Of a stretch of 64,000 nucleotides of DNA, positions 23,628-33,301 are shown one piece after another. Numbering within the stretch: position 1 is the stretch's first letter; every line of letters begins with the position of its first letter. The notes under the pieces were generated by a model. The model did no database searches. It saw nothing but the letters and a program-made list of their open reading frames with translations, and was not told where the DNA came from. Both the position numbers and the translations under genes were made by a program. The stretch covers positions 2,014,391-2,078,390 of the forward strand of contig NZ_JADPQH010000001.1 of assembly GCF_019173455.1 (NCBI RefSeq), given 5' to 3'. This DNA is from Nesterenkonia sp. Act20 (GTDB lineage: Bacteria; Actinomycetota; Actinomycetes; Actinomycetales; Micrococcaceae).

Positions 23628-25835
23628 ATGAAGCCCATGGCGTCACGTAAATCCCCCCTCTTTGACACGGCCACCACCGTCGGGAAAATCATGTCCTTCC
23701 TCGGCGTGAGCGCCCTGTGTGGTCTGCTGGCGGCGGGTCTGATCTTCCCGCTGGCAGCCTCCGGAGGGGCCGCGGCCGCCACCGGCACGGACCTGCTCGC
23801 AGACATCCCTGCGGAGCTGGATGAGGAGCCGCTGAGCGTGCCCTCACACATCTACGCCTCTGATGGCACCACGGAGATCGCGACGTTCTACGCGGAGAAC
23901 CGTCAGCCCGTCACGATGGATGAGATCTCACCGAACATGGTGGACGCGATCCTCGCGATCGAAGATGAACGCTTCTACGAGCACGGCGGTGTCGATCCCC
24001 GCGGTGTCACCCGCGCACTGGTGAACAACCTCACCTCGGATTCCCAGCAGGGTGCCTCGACCATCACCCAGCAGTACGTGAACAACATGCTCATCAATGC
24101 CGTGGTGCTCACCGGCGAGGGGCGCCTGACCATCTCCGGCACCGGTGAGAAGACCTACGCCGACAAGCTGCGTGAGATGAAGCTCGCAGTCGCCGTCGAA
24201 CAGGAGATGACCAAGGAGGAGATCCTCGAGGGTTACCTGAACATCGTGCTGCTCGGCGGCCGCAACTACGGTGTGGAGGCCGCGGCGCAGTTCTACTGGG
24301 GCATCCCCGCCTCAGAGCTGAGCATCGCCCAGTCGGCGGTGCTCGCCGGCATGGTGCAGTCCCCGAACGGGTACAACCCCGCTGTCAATCCCGAAGAGTC
24401 CAAGGCCCGGCGCGACGTGGTGCTCGGTGCGATGTTGGATCAAGGCACCATCTCCCAGCAGGAATACGACGAGGCCATCGCCGAGGATCTCGGTGTGGAG
24501 CAGACCAACCCTGAGGAGACGGGTTGCATCTCCGCCAGCATGGGCCCGTACTTCTGCGATTACGTCCGCCGCGAGATCCTCGCCAGCGATACCTTCGGAC
24601 CCGACGAGGAGGCCCGGGAGCAGCTGCTGAACCGTGGCGGCCTGAGCATCACCACCACGCTGGATCCCGACGCCCAGCAGGCGGCCCAGGAAGAGGTGGA
24701 TTCGACCGTCCCCTCCGATGACGGCTCGGGCGCGGGTGCGGCGATCTCCTCCGTGGAGCCGGGGACCGGCAACATTCTGGCGATGGCGCAGAACCGAAAC
24801 TTCACCCCCGAGGACGGAACCGGGAACACGACGATCAACTACAACGTCGATTCTGATGTCGGCGGCGGCCAGGGCTTCCAGCCGGGCTCCTCGCTGAAGC
24901 CCTTCGTCGTCGCCGCCTACCTTGAGGAGGGTGGCTCCACGGAAGATGTGGTGGACGCCTCTCCCGATGAATGGGCGGACACCCAGCGCTGGGAGGCCAG
25001 CTGCCTGGAGCGGGGCTACACGACTACTGAAGAGCCGTGGAACGTCGAGAACGTCGAGGAGGACTCGAATCGTCGCATGACCATCGACTACGGCGTGTAC
25101 TTCTCGGTCAACACCGCGACGCTGGCCACGGTCACTGAGATGGACCTCTGTGCGATCACCGATGTCACCGACCGGCTCGGGATTCACCTCGCCAGCGACC
25201 CGGAACAGGGGCTCTCCCCGCAGAACCCCTCGTTCGTGCTGGGCACCGACAGTGTGGCCCCACTGACCCAGGCGGCCGCCTACGCAGCCCTGGCGGATGA
25301 CGGCAACTTCTGCGAGCCGCGTGCCCTGCTCGAGGTCACCGACACCCACGGCAATGAGTACGACGTGCCCGAGGAGAACTGCGAGCAGGCGATCGACGAA
25401 GAGATCGTGGCGCAGGTCAACGACATCACCATCAACATCGCCGAGGGCACCGTCGCCGCAGGTGACCCACCGTTCCCGATGGCGGGCAAGACGGGCACCT
25501 CGGACGACGCAGTCCACACCTGGTTCGTCGGCTACTCCTCCGGCGTCTCCACCGTGGCCTGGATCGGCAACCCCGAGGGCAACCGAGACGGTTACCGGGA
25601 GACCACGATCAACGGTCAGTACTATGACGACTTCTACGGCTCCACCCTCGCGGCCCCCATGTGGCTGGACTACATGGAGCAGGTCGGTGGCGATTACGAC
25701 ACCTCCGACTTCCGTGAGGCCGAGGATTCTCCGTTCGATGACCGGCGCGACCGCAGCCGCTACAGCGACGGTGGAGAGCTTCCCGACGACGACGAGGCCA
25801 TCAACTCGAACGACAATGACGGAGACGACGACTGA
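23628..25835 (+). CDS. Class A penicillin-binding protein (glycosyltransferase + transpeptidase)
   Basis: A 735-residue bifunctional peptidoglycan synthase, the ponA2-like class A PBP of this conserved region. One N-terminal membrane anchor (about 20-45) precedes the GT51 domain with IEDERFYEHGGVDPRG (catalytic Glu112) and QGASTITQQYVNN. The transpeptidase domain has SSLK (Ser421-Lys424), SVN (493-495) and KTGTS (from Lys621). The C-terminus is a disordered acidic tail ending in NSNDNDGDDD. I see no PASTA domain, which mycobacterial PonA2 has. ATG 23628 and ATG 23637 are both possible; neither has a clear ribosome-binding site. Confidence 0.93.
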   Translation: MKPMASRKSPLFDTATTVGKIMSFLGVSALCGLLAAGLIFPLAASGGAAAATGTDLLADIPAELDEEPLSVPSHIYASDGTTEIATFYAENRQPVTMDEISPNMVDAILAIEDERFYEHGGVDPRGVTRALVNNLTSDSQQGASTITQQYVNNMLINAVVLTGEGRLTISGTGEKTYADKLREMKLAVAVEQEMTKEEILEGYLNIVLLGGRNYGVEAAAQFYWGIPASELSIAQSAVLAGMVQSPNGYNPAVNPEESKARRDVVLGAMLDQGTISQQEYDEAIAEDLGVEQTNPEETGCISASMGPYFCDYVRREILASDTFGPDEEAREQLLNRGGLSITTTLDPDAQQAAQEEVDSTVPSDDGSGAGAAISSVEPGTGNILAMAQNRNFTPEDGTGNTTINYNVDSDVGGGQGFQPGSSLKPFVVAAYLEEGGSTEDVVDASPDEWADTQRWEASCLERGYTTTEEPWNVENVEEDSNRRMTIDYGVYFSVNTATLATVTEMDLCAITDVTDRLGIHLASDPEQGLSPQNPSFVLGTDSVAPLTQAAAYAALADDGNFCEPRALLEVTDTHGNEYDVPEENCEQAIDEEIVAQVNDITINIAEGTVAAGDPPFPMAGKTGTSDDAVHTWFVGYSSGVSTVAWIGNPEGNRDGYRETTINGQYYDDFYGSTLAAPMWLDYMEQVGGDYDTSDFREAEDSPFDDRRDRSRYSDGGELPDDDEAINSNDNDGDDD

Positions 25836-25855
25836 GCGTCAACGCGCAGCTGAAG

Positions 25856-26752
25856 GTGGTGGGGCTTGGGGTCAACGACTTCACGCTCCGCCACTTTTCT
25901 CTGCCCCTGCGCAGCGGGGCCGGACTGCGCATTCTGCATATCTCTGACATCCACTACATCCCAGGTCAACGCAGGAAGTTCGACTGGTTGCAGTCCCTGG
26001 CCGAGCTGAAGCCCGATCTCGTGGTCAACACCGGGGACAACCTCTCGCATCCCAAGGCCGTCGATGAGGTCCTCGACGCCCTCAGGCCGCTGCTGCAGTT
26101 CCCTGGAGTGTTCGTCCCGGGGTCCAACGACTACTACGCCCCGAAGTGGAAGAACCCGCTGCGCTACCTCAGCGGCCCCTCGAAGCTGGGCGAGGAGCCC
26201 GAGGAGCTGGATTGGCGGCGGCTCTTCGCCGCCTTCGAGGGGACGGGCTGGCGCAATCTCAGCAACCACACCGCGCAGCTCGACGTCGGCGGACATGCTC
26301 TGGACTTCAGCGGCGTGGATGATCCGCACATCGGTCGCGATGAGTTTCAGGGCTGGCCGGGCGCCGCTCCTGGAACACGGCCCGGAAGCCCCGGGTCCGA
26401 GTCCCCGCTGCGCATCGGGGTCGCCCACGCGCCGGTGCGATCGGTGCTCGACACCTTCGCGCAGACCGGAGCCGACCTGGTCCTTGCCGGTCATACCCAC
26501 GGCGGCCAGGTCTGCCTGCCTGGAGGCCGCGCGCTGGTCACCAACTGTGATCTGCCCCGGTCACAGGCCAAGGGGCTCAGCAGCATCAGTCTGCCCGCCT
26601 CGGCAGAACCGCCGAGTGAAGGTACCGGCCAGCCCGGTCGACGGGTGCCGCTGCATGTCTCCGCGGGAATCGGCACCAGCGCCACCGCGCCGGTGCGCCT
26701 CTTCTGCCCACCCGAGGCCACACTGTTGGAAGTTCACCGCGACACGGAGTAG
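25856..26752 (+). CDS. Calcineurin-like metallophosphoesterase
   Basis: A 298-residue dimetal phosphoesterase of the YkuE-like group. The blocks are present in order: LHISDIHYIPG (metal ligands D and H), VVNTGDNLSH (GD motif), VFVPGSNDYYAP (GN[D/H] type with Ser-Asn-Asp) and VLAGHTHGGQVCLPGG near residue 210. It follows the PBP by 20 bp, a pairing seen in many Actinobacteria, suggesting a cell-envelope role such as lipid or wall-precursor phosphate hydrolysis, but the substrate is unknown. The start is GTG 25856 or 25859, next to GAAGG. Confidence 0.88.
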   Translation: MVGLGVNDFTLRHFSLPLRSGAGLRILHISDIHYIPGQRRKFDWLQSLAELKPDLVVNTGDNLSHPKAVDEVLDALRPLLQFPGVFVPGSNDYYAPKWKNPLRYLSGPSKLGEEPEELDWRRLFAAFEGTGWRNLSNHTAQLDVGGHALDFSGVDDPHIGRDEFQGWPGAAPGTRPGSPGSESPLRIGVAHAPVRSVLDTFAQTGADLVLAGHTHGGQVCLPGGRALVTNCDLPRSQAKGLSSISLPASAEPPSEGTGQPGRRVPLHVSAGIGTSATAPVRLFCPPEATLLEVHRDTE

Positions 26753-26764
26753 GTTAGTTGCCTG

Positions 26765-28648
26765 ATGCAACGAGAATCTGATGCCCAGGGCACTGAGGCT
26801 TCCGGGCGTCGTCGTACCCTGTGGCAGGCCCTCGCGCGGCTGGGCCCCTATCTCGGGGGACTGAAGCTCCGCTGGACTCTGGGTCTGATCGCAGCCATCG
26901 CGGCCGGCGTCGTCGCCCTGACCATTCCGCAGGTTCTGCAGACCCTGGTCAACTCCCTGCTCGACGACGGCGCCCAGGTCAGCGCCGTGTGGAGCGCCAG
27001 TGGGGTGATCCTGGCCCTCGGGGTGCTGGAGGCCGGTCTGGTGTACCTGCGCCGCTTCTTCGTCATTCCGCCGGCCTCCGACGCCGAGACATCCATGCGC
27101 ACCCGGCTCTTCGACAAGCTTCAGGACCTCTCCGCCTCCTTCCACTCCGCCTGGGGCGCCGGCCAGCTGCAGTCGCGCGCCATCGCGGACCTGAACCTGC
27201 TGCGCCGCTGGTTCGCCTTCGGCTCGCTGATGCTGATCACCTCGGTGGTGAGCCTGATCGTGGGCTTCACGCTGATGGCCACACTCTCCCCGCTGCTGGC
27301 AGTGGTCTTCCTCGGCGCCGCCTTGCCGATCATGGTCATCGGCCCGAAGTTCCGGCAGAAGTTCGTCCACTTCTCCCGCGCCTCGCAGGACCAGGCCGGT
27401 GACGTCGCCACCAAGGTGGAGGAGTCGGTGCACGGCATCCGGGTGCTCAAGGCCTTCGGTCGCGGCGACTATGCCCTGGAGGGCTTCACCCAAGAGGCCG
27501 ATGAGCTGCGCGACCTCGAGGTCTCCAAGGCGCGGACGCTGGCCAAGTTCCTCATGGCCATGGTCATCCTTCCCGAGGGCATCCTGGGGCTGTGCCTGCT
27601 GATCGGACTCTGGCAGGTAGCGAACGAGGAGAGCACCGGGGTCGGTGTGGGAGCGCTGGCGGCCTTCTTCGCCACCGCTGCCGTGCTCAAGGGTCCCATC
27701 GAGGGTGTCGGCATGATGCTCGGGATGACCTTCACTGCCAAGACGGCGATCGACCGGCACGCCGATGTCATGGACACCGACACCGAGATCACCTCGCCGG
27801 CCACCGCGAAGACCGCCGAGGAGCATGGCGTGCTCGAACTGGCGGACGTGCACTTCCGCTATCCCGATGCCAAGGACGGCGAGCGGGACCTGATCGACGG
27901 GGTCAGCCTGCGCGTCGAGCCGGGGGAGACCATGGCGCTGGTCTCGGCCACCGGCGGAGGGACCTCCACCCTGATGAACCTGATTCCGCGGCTCTATGAG
28001 GTCACCGGGGGAGCGATCCTGATCGACGGCGTGGACGTCCGGGACTTCGCGCTGGCGGATCTGCGCTCCCGCATCGGCATCGCCTTCGAAGACCCGATCC
28101 TGTTCTCCACCTCGGTGAAGTCCAATGTGCTGCTCGGCACCTCCCACCTGCGCGACGCCGATGACCCGCAGAACCCTTCTCGGACGGCTGCCCCGGCGGA
28201 GGAGGACCTCGAGCAGGCGATGTACCGCGCACTGAGGATTGCCGACGCCGAGTTCGTCGAAGGCCTGCCCCAGGGTGTGGACACTCCCGTCGGAGAGGAA
28301 GGGCTGAGCCTCTCCGGTGGTCAGCGGCAGCGTCTCGCGCTGGCCCGCGCGATCGCCGCCTCACCGTCGGTGCTGCTGCTCGATGATCCCCTCTCCGCGC
28401 TGGATGTGCGCACCGAGGAAGCAGTGACCCTGCGCCTGCGCGAGGCGCTGCAGGGAACGACCACGCTCATCGTGGCCCACCGACCCTCCACCGTGGCGCT
28501 GGCGGACCGCGTGGCGCTGCTCGAGCATGGACGCGTCACCGAGGTCGGCACGCATTCCGAGCTGCTGGAACGCAGCCCGGAGTATCGCGAGGTCATGAGC
28601 GCCAGCGTGCGCCCGGTCAGCGCGGAGGAGGTGCTCAGCTATGAGTGA
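26765..28648 (+). CDS. ABC exporter subunit A (TMD-NBD) with degenerate ATP site
   Basis: A 627-residue half-transporter: six hydrophobic helices (about 35-320) then an NBD (about 350-590). Walker A reads SATGGGTST (394-402), with Thr400 replacing the catalytic lysine and Ser394 the first glycine. Walker B ends D540-D541 rather than D-E. The signature LSGGQ (516-520) and H-loop (IVAHRPST) are intact. It therefore supplies the signature but not the ATPase residues of the working site, as the degenerate half of a heterodimer with the next gene (8-bp overlap). It may export lipids, peptides or drugs; the substrate is unknown. Confidence 0.92.
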   Translation: MQRESDAQGTEASGRRRTLWQALARLGPYLGGLKLRWTLGLIAAIAAGVVALTIPQVLQTLVNSLLDDGAQVSAVWSASGVILALGVLEAGLVYLRRFFVIPPASDAETSMRTRLFDKLQDLSASFHSAWGAGQLQSRAIADLNLLRRWFAFGSLMLITSVVSLIVGFTLMATLSPLLAVVFLGAALPIMVIGPKFRQKFVHFSRASQDQAGDVATKVEESVHGIRVLKAFGRGDYALEGFTQEADELRDLEVSKARTLAKFLMAMVILPEGILGLCLLIGLWQVANEESTGVGVGALAAFFATAAVLKGPIEGVGMMLGMTFTAKTAIDRHADVMDTDTEITSPATAKTAEEHGVLELADVHFRYPDAKDGERDLIDGVSLRVEPGETMALVSATGGGTSTLMNLIPRLYEVTGGAILIDGVDVRDFALADLRSRIGIAFEDPILFSTSVKSNVLLGTSHLRDADDPQNPSRTAAPAEEDLEQAMYRALRIADAEFVEGLPQGVDTPVGEEGLSLSGGQRQRLALARAIAASPSVLLLDDPLSALDVRTEEAVTLRLREALQGTTTLIVAHRPSTVALADRVALLEHGRVTEVGTHSELLERSPEYREVMSASVRPVSAEEVLSYE

Positions 28649-30509
28649 GACGCACGCAGTAGACGCTTCAGGGAGCGGCGAGACGGGCGACCGCTTCGCC
28701 CACCTGCGCGGCACGGCCGGTGAGGAACAGATCGAACTCGACCGCGAGGAGCGCGGCTTCATCCGTCGTCGCTCCTGGCGGCTGCTGGTCCAGCTCTCCG
28801 TCGGGGTGCGGCGCAAGCTGCTGCTCACCGCGATCTTCGTCGTGATTGCCCAGGCAGCACAGGCGTCGATTCCGCTGATCGTGGCCTGGGCCATCGACTG
28901 GGGCCTGCCGCGCATGACCGAGGGGCGCAGCTCGGGCATGTGGCTGCCGGGCAGTGCCTATATCGCCTGCGCGGTGACCGCCGGCATTCTGATCTTCCAC
29001 TACACCAGGATGACCGCCGAAGCCTCCCAGGAGATGCTCTTCACCCTCCGCGGGGAGGTCTTCCGCAAGACCCAGGCGCTGAGCCTGGACTTCCACGAGG
29101 ACTACACCTCCGGAAAGGTCATCTCTCGGCAGACCTCGGACCTGGAGTCGCTGCGCGAACTGCTCGACGGCGGCGTGAACTCACTGGTCCAGGGCGTGAT
29201 GTTCATGTTCTTCACCGGTGTGACGATCTGGATCATGGACTGGCACTCCGGGCTGGTGCTCTTCGCCGCGCTCATCCCGATCGCCGTGATGGCGCGCTGG
29301 TATCAGCAGAACTCGGAGGTCGCGTACCGCCGGACCCGGGTCTCCTCCGCGAAGATGATCGTGCACTTTGTGGAGTCCATGACCGGCATCCGCGCCGTAC
29401 AGGCGTTCCGTCGCGAGGATTCCCGCTCACGTCAGTACCGCCGACTTGCGGCGATCTATCGCGACGACATGATCCGCTCGATCTCGCTGTTCGGGGTGCT
29501 GCAGCCCTCGCTGATGCTCATCGGCAACCTCACCGTCACCGCCGTGCTGCTCTGGGGCGGGTACCGCGTCCTCGAAGGGGACCTGGGCATCGGTGTCCTG
29601 GTCGCCCTGGTGCTCGCCACCAAGCGCGTGTTCCAGCCGCTGGACATGATCGCGATGTTCTACAACTCGCTGCAATCCGCCACCGCCGCGCTGGAGAAGG
29701 TCTCGGGACTCCTCGAGGAGAGCCCCTCGGTCACCGAAGCCAGCAGCCCGGTGCGCCTGAAGAACGCCGCCGGTGACCTTCAGTTCGACCGGGCCTCCTT
29801 CCGCTACTCCGACGCCGGCCCGGTGGTGCTCCACGAGCTGGACCTGCATATCCCGGCCGGTCAGACCGTGGCCGTGGTGGGCAGGACCGGGGCTGGGAAA
29901 TCCACGCTCGCGAAGCTGCTCGCCCGCTTCTATGACGTGAGCACCGGTGCGGTGAGGCTCGACGGCGTCGACCTGCGTGAGCTCGCTGTGGCGGATCATC
30001 ACCGTCATGTGGCCATGGTGACCCAGGAGGCATTCCTCTTCTCCGGCACGATCCGCAGCAACATCGCCCTGGGCCGCCCGGACGCTGCCGAGACGGAGAT
30101 CATCGCGGCGGCGAAGGCAGTGGGCTGTCACGAGCTGATCATGGAGCTGCCGGAGGGCTACGCCACCGATGTGGCCAAGCGCGGCGGCCGGCTCTCGGCG
30201 GGGCAGCGGCAGCTGATCTCCTTCGCGCGGGCTTTCCTCGCAGATCCGGCGGTGCTGATCCTGGATGAGGCCACCTCTTCGCTGGATCTTCCGAGCGAGG
30301 CGCTGGTCCAGCAGGGCCTCGAGCGGCTGCTGGGCAACCGCACCGCGCTGATCATCGCTCACCGGCTCTCCACTGTGGCCATCGCTGACCGCGTCCTGGT
30401 CATCGACGACGGCCGCGTGGTGGAGGACGGAGCCCCGGCGGAGCTGGCCGAGGCCGGCGGGTACTACGCCAAGCTTCATGCAGCATGGCAGACCTCGATG
30501 GGAGCCTGA
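28641..30509 (+). CDS. ABC exporter subunit B (TMD-NBD), catalytic partner
   Basis: A 622-residue half-transporter with a 60-residue polar N-terminus, six hydrophobic helices and a C-terminal NBD. Walker A is canonical (GRTGAGKST, Lys420), Walker B has D542-E543 and the H-loop reads IIAHRLST. Its signature is altered to LSAGQ (518-522), so the degenerate site pairs this signature with subunit A's lysine-less Walker A. The two chains thus form an asymmetric exporter of the TM287/288 or BmrCD type. The start codon overlaps the subunit A stop by 8 bp, which favours equal production. Confidence 0.93.
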   Translation: MSETHAVDASGSGETGDRFAHLRGTAGEEQIELDREERGFIRRRSWRLLVQLSVGVRRKLLLTAIFVVIAQAAQASIPLIVAWAIDWGLPRMTEGRSSGMWLPGSAYIACAVTAGILIFHYTRMTAEASQEMLFTLRGEVFRKTQALSLDFHEDYTSGKVISRQTSDLESLRELLDGGVNSLVQGVMFMFFTGVTIWIMDWHSGLVLFAALIPIAVMARWYQQNSEVAYRRTRVSSAKMIVHFVESMTGIRAVQAFRREDSRSRQYRRLAAIYRDDMIRSISLFGVLQPSLMLIGNLTVTAVLLWGGYRVLEGDLGIGVLVALVLATKRVFQPLDMIAMFYNSLQSATAALEKVSGLLEESPSVTEASSPVRLKNAAGDLQFDRASFRYSDAGPVVLHELDLHIPAGQTVAVVGRTGAGKSTLAKLLARFYDVSTGAVRLDGVDLRELAVADHHRHVAMVTQEAFLFSGTIRSNIALGRPDAAETEIIAAAKAVGCHELIMELPEGYATDVAKRGGRLSAGQRQLISFARAFLADPAVLILDEATSSLDLPSEALVQQGLERLLGNRTALIIAHRLSTVAIADRVLVIDDGRVVEDGAPAELAEAGGYYAKLHAAWQTSMGA

Positions 30510-30570
30510 GCACGAGCCTGAGCAGCCTCGGGCGACGCCGGCGACTGGTCGAAAACAGCGGCTGGTCGAC

Positions 30571-31023
30571 TCAGTCCTCGCGCAGCAGCGAGGCCAGATG
30601 GTCCACGGCGTAGCGGTACCCGTTGAGGCCTGCCCCGGCGATCACCGCGACGGCGGCGGGGGAGATGAAGGAGTGACGGCGAAACTCTTCGCGGGCGTGG
30701 ACATTGGAGAGGTGCACCTCGACCACGGGCAGCGCCACCGCGCGCAGAGCGTCGGCGATGGCGACGGAGGTGTGGGTATAGGCCGCAGGGTTGATGATGA
30801 TGCCGTCGGCGCTGTCCTTCGCGGACTGGATCGCATCGATGATCGTGCCCTCGTGGTTGGACTGGACCAGCTCGACCTCGTATCCGGCTTCGCTGGCCGC
30901 CCGGCGGCAGAGGTCCTCGACATCGCCGAGCGTCGACGACCCGTAGATTCCTGGCTCGCGAGTCCCCAGCATGTTCAGGTTGGGTCCGTTGACGATCAGC
31001 AGACGTCCGGTCTTGTTCGACAT
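30571..31023 (-). CDS. aroQ: 3-dehydroquinate dehydratase, type II
   Basis: AroQ removes water from 3-dehydroquinate in the shikimate pathway. The 150-residue length is typical of the type II dodecameric enzyme. Visible motifs: [20 protein letters not shown] (with the catalytic Tyr), [14 protein letters not shown], the [17 protein letters not shown] helix and [19 protein letters not shown]. The ATG at 31023-31021 is used; a GTG two codons earlier (31029) is possible. No other shikimate genes are nearby. It is downstream of acs but separated by a palindromic repeat that may end that transcript. Confidence 0.95.
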   Translation of the reverse strand: MSNKTGRLLIVNGPNLNMLGTREPGIYGSSTLGDVEDLCRRAASEAGYEVELVQSNHEGTIIDAIQSAKDSADGIIINPAAYTHTSVAIADALRAVALPVVEVHLSNVHAREEFRRHSFISPAAVAVIAGAGLNGYRYAVDHLASLLRED

Positions 31024-31040
31024 GCTCACACACTACCGGG

Positions 31041-31134
31041 CCCCTCAACCTCCCCACACACGTTGAGGGGCGGATTCTCCGGGTATTTCACCCCTCTCAA
31101 GGGGCAAACCAGCCGTAAAATCCGCCCCTCAACG
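31041..31134. repeat. Nested palindrome, family B (CCCCTCAAC type)
   Basis: Perfect 16-bp arms CGTTGAGGGGCGGATT (31061-31076) and AATCCGCCCCTCAACG (31119-31134) enclose a small hairpin CCCCT-CTCA-AGGGG (31091-31104). A further CCCCTCAAC at 31041-31049 can instead pair with the left arm (GTTGAGGGG, 31062-31070), so two alternative folds exist. The layout of outer arms plus an inner hairpin resembles family A, with different sequence. It lies between the acs stop and the aroQ start. Confidence 0.8.
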
Positions 31135-31137
31135 ATC

Positions 31138-31164
31138 GGGTCGGGTGGGGTGGGGTGGTCGGGG
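31138..31164 (+). other. G-quadruplex-type G-tract cluster
   Basis: The plus strand reads five runs of G (GGG, GGG, GGGG, GGGG, GGGG) separated by spacers of one to five bases, meeting the usual four-tract G-quadruplex pattern. It is 10 bp past the acs stop and next to the family B palindrome. Both flanking genes are on the minus strand, so the G-rich strand is the template. Confidence 0.5.
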
Positions 31165-31174
31165 TTTCGCCGGG

Positions 31175-33184
31175 TCAGGCGCCGTGCTTGGCGCGCATGT
31201 CCTCGGCGATCTGCTGCATCACCGACGGGTCCGCCAGCGTGGAGGCGTCTCCCGCCTCGCGCCCTTCGGCGACATCCTTGAGCAGACGGCGCATGATCTT
31301 CCCGGAGCGGGTCTTCGGCAGCTCGGGGACCACCAGCACATTGCGCGGCTTGGCGATCGCGCCGATCTCCTTGCCCACATGGGCACGCAGCGCCTGCTCC
31401 ACCTCTTCCTTGTTTCCGCCCTCGGCCTCATTGCGCAGGATCACGAAGGCCACGACAGCCTCACCGGTGGTGGCGTCCTTCGCACCGACCACGGCGGCCT
31501 CGGCCACCTTCTCGTGGGAGACCAGCGCCGACTCGATCTCCGTGGTGGAGAGCCGGTGCCCGGAGACGTTCATGACGTCATCCACGCGTCCCATGAGCCA
31601 GACATCGCCGTCCTCATCGGTGCGCGCACCGTCGCCGGCGAAGTAGACATCGCCGAAGCGTGACCAGTAGGTCTCCTGGTAGCGCTCCGGGTTCTTCCAG
31701 ATGCCGCGCAGCATGGCGGGCCACGGCTCCTTGATGACGAGAAGCCCGGCTTCACCCTTGTCCAGCGGCTTGCCCATCTCGTCCACGATGCCGATGGAGA
31801 TGCCGGGCACCGCGGCCTGCGCTGACCCTGGCTTCGTGGCGGTCACGCCGGGAAGCGGCGAGACCATATGCGCGCCGGTCTCGGTCTGCCACCAGGTGTC
31901 CACGATCGGCGCCGGGTCTTCCTTGGGCGCCTTGCCGACGCCGTTGTTCGCACCGATGACTTCGCGGAACCACAGCCAGGCCTCGGGGTTGATCGCCTCG
32001 CCCACCGTGCCGAGCACGCGCAGGCTGGAGAGGTCGTACTGGTCCGGGATCTCGCGGCCCCATTTCATGCAGGTGCGGATCAGCGTCGGCGCGGTGTAGA
32101 ACTGCGTGACCCCGTACTTCTGCACGATCTCCCAGAGCCGACCCTTGTGCGGGGTGTCCGGGGTTCCCTCATAGATGACCTGGGTGGACCCGTTGACCAT
32201 GGGTCCATAGACGATATAGGAGTGCCCGGTGACCCAGCCGACGTCGGCGGTGCACCAGTAGACGTCGGTCTCCGGCTTCAGATCGAAGGTGTCGCGGTGG
32301 GTCACTGCCGTCTGCGTCAGGTATCCGCCGGTGGTGTGCAGGATGCCCTTGGGCTTCCCGGTGGTGCCGGAGGTGTAGAGGATGAACAGCGGGTGCTCGG
32401 AGTCGTGGGCCACATAGGCGTGCTCGGTGGACTGCTCCGGCACGAGGTCATGCCACCAGACGTCGAGGTCCTTGTTGAAGGCCACCTCTTCGCCGTTGCG
32501 CTTCACCACGACTACGTGCTCCACGGTGTGCCCGGGCTCGGCGAGCGCGTCGTCGACGGCTGGCTTCAGCGTGGACGGCTTGCCGCGGCGGTAGGAGCCG
32601 TCGGCGGTGACCACGAGCTTGGCCTCGGCATCATCGATGCGCGAGCGCAGCGCGTCGGAGGAGAATCCGCCGAAGACCACCGAGTGGATCGCGCCGATGC
32701 GGGCACAGGCCAGCATGGTGACGACCGTCTCCGGGATCATGGGCATGTAGATGGCCACTCGGTCGCCCTTGGTGAGGCCGAGGGACTCGAAGGCGTTGGA
32801 GGCGCGCGCGACGTCGTCGGCGAGCTCCTGATAGGTGATGCTCCGGGAGTCGCCGGGCTCGCCCTCGAAGTGCAGGGCCACGCGGCTGCCGTGGCCGGCT
32901 TCGACGTGGCGGTCCACTGCGTTGTAGGCCGCGTTCACCTCGCCGCCCACGAACCATTTGGCCACCGGAGCCTCGGACCAGTCGAGCACCTCGGTGAAGT
33001 CTTTGTCCCAGCTCAGCACGGAGCGAGCCTGGTCGGCCCAGTACCCGAGGCGGTCCTCGGCGGCCTTGTCGTAGCGTTCGGAAGTGGCGACGGCGTCCTT
33101 GGCGAAGGCCTCGCTCGGAGGGAAGATCTGACCCGATTTCTGCATCGTATCCAGCTTGTTCTCTGGCTCGGATTGGGGCGTCAT
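31175..33184 (-). CDS. acs: Acetyl-CoA synthetase (AMP-forming)
   Basis: Acs activates acetate to acetyl-CoA through acetyl-AMP. The 669-residue protein has the standard motifs: [20 protein letters not shown], the P-loop [49 protein letters not shown], and the C-terminal [19 protein letters not shown] containing the catalytic lysine that is acetylated and reversed by sirtuins in other bacteria. A strong AAGGAGG precedes the ATG. A near-perfect Crp-type site is centred about 30 bp upstream of the start. It is divergent from nth. Confidence 0.97.
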   Translation of the reverse strand: MTPQSEPENKLDTMQKSGQIFPPSEAFAKDAVATSERYDKAAEDRLGYWADQARSVLSWDKDFTEVLDWSEAPVAKWFVGGEVNAAYNAVDRHVEAGHGSRVALHFEGEPGDSRSITYQELADDVARASNAFESLGLTKGDRVAIYMPMIPETVVTMLACARIGAIHSVVFGGFSSDALRSRIDDAEAKLVVTADGSYRRGKPSTLKPAVDDALAEPGHTVEHVVVVKRNGEEVAFNKDLDVWWHDLVPEQSTEHAYVAHDSEHPLFILYTSGTTGKPKGILHTTGGYLTQTAVTHRDTFDLKPETDVYWCTADVGWVTGHSYIVYGPMVNGSTQVIYEGTPDTPHKGRLWEIVQKYGVTQFYTAPTLIRTCMKWGREIPDQYDLSSLRVLGTVGEAINPEAWLWFREVIGANNGVGKAPKEDPAPIVDTWWQTETGAHMVSPLPGVTATKPGSAQAAVPGISIGIVDEMGKPLDKGEAGLLVIKEPWPAMLRGIWKNPERYQETYWSRFGDVYFAGDGARTDEDGDVWLMGRVDDVMNVSGHRLSTTEIESALVSHEKVAEAAVVGAKDATTGEAVVAFVILRNEAEGGNKEEVEQALRAHVGKEIGAIAKPRNVLVVPELPKTRSGKIMRRLLKDVAEGREAGDASTLADPSVMQQIAEDMRAKHGA

Positions 33185-33206
33185 GCGGTTCCTCCTTAGA
33201 TACTCC

Positions 33207-33222
33207 TGTGTTGCCGATCACA
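33207..33222. promoter_or_regulatory. Crp/GlxR-type binding site upstream of acs
   Basis: The sequence TGTGT-TGCCGA-TCACA matches the TGTGA-N6-TCACA consensus at 9 of 10 defined positions. Its centre is about 30 bp before the acs start, so it overlaps the likely acs promoter or leader. The Crp-family gene at 20769 in this window is the obvious regulator. Whether it activates or represses cannot be told without the transcription start. Confidence 0.65.
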
Positions 33223-33301
33223 ATACATGTTTTCACCCTTCAGGTCTGAGGTGCAGGTCACACCGCACAAGGCATTCACGGGCCTCCGTAGAATGGTCCG
33301 G

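Noticed and set aside
26561-28147. 528-codon antisense frame over the ABC exporter
   Set aside because: Typical high-GC shadow of a gene with clear ABC motifs on the other strand.
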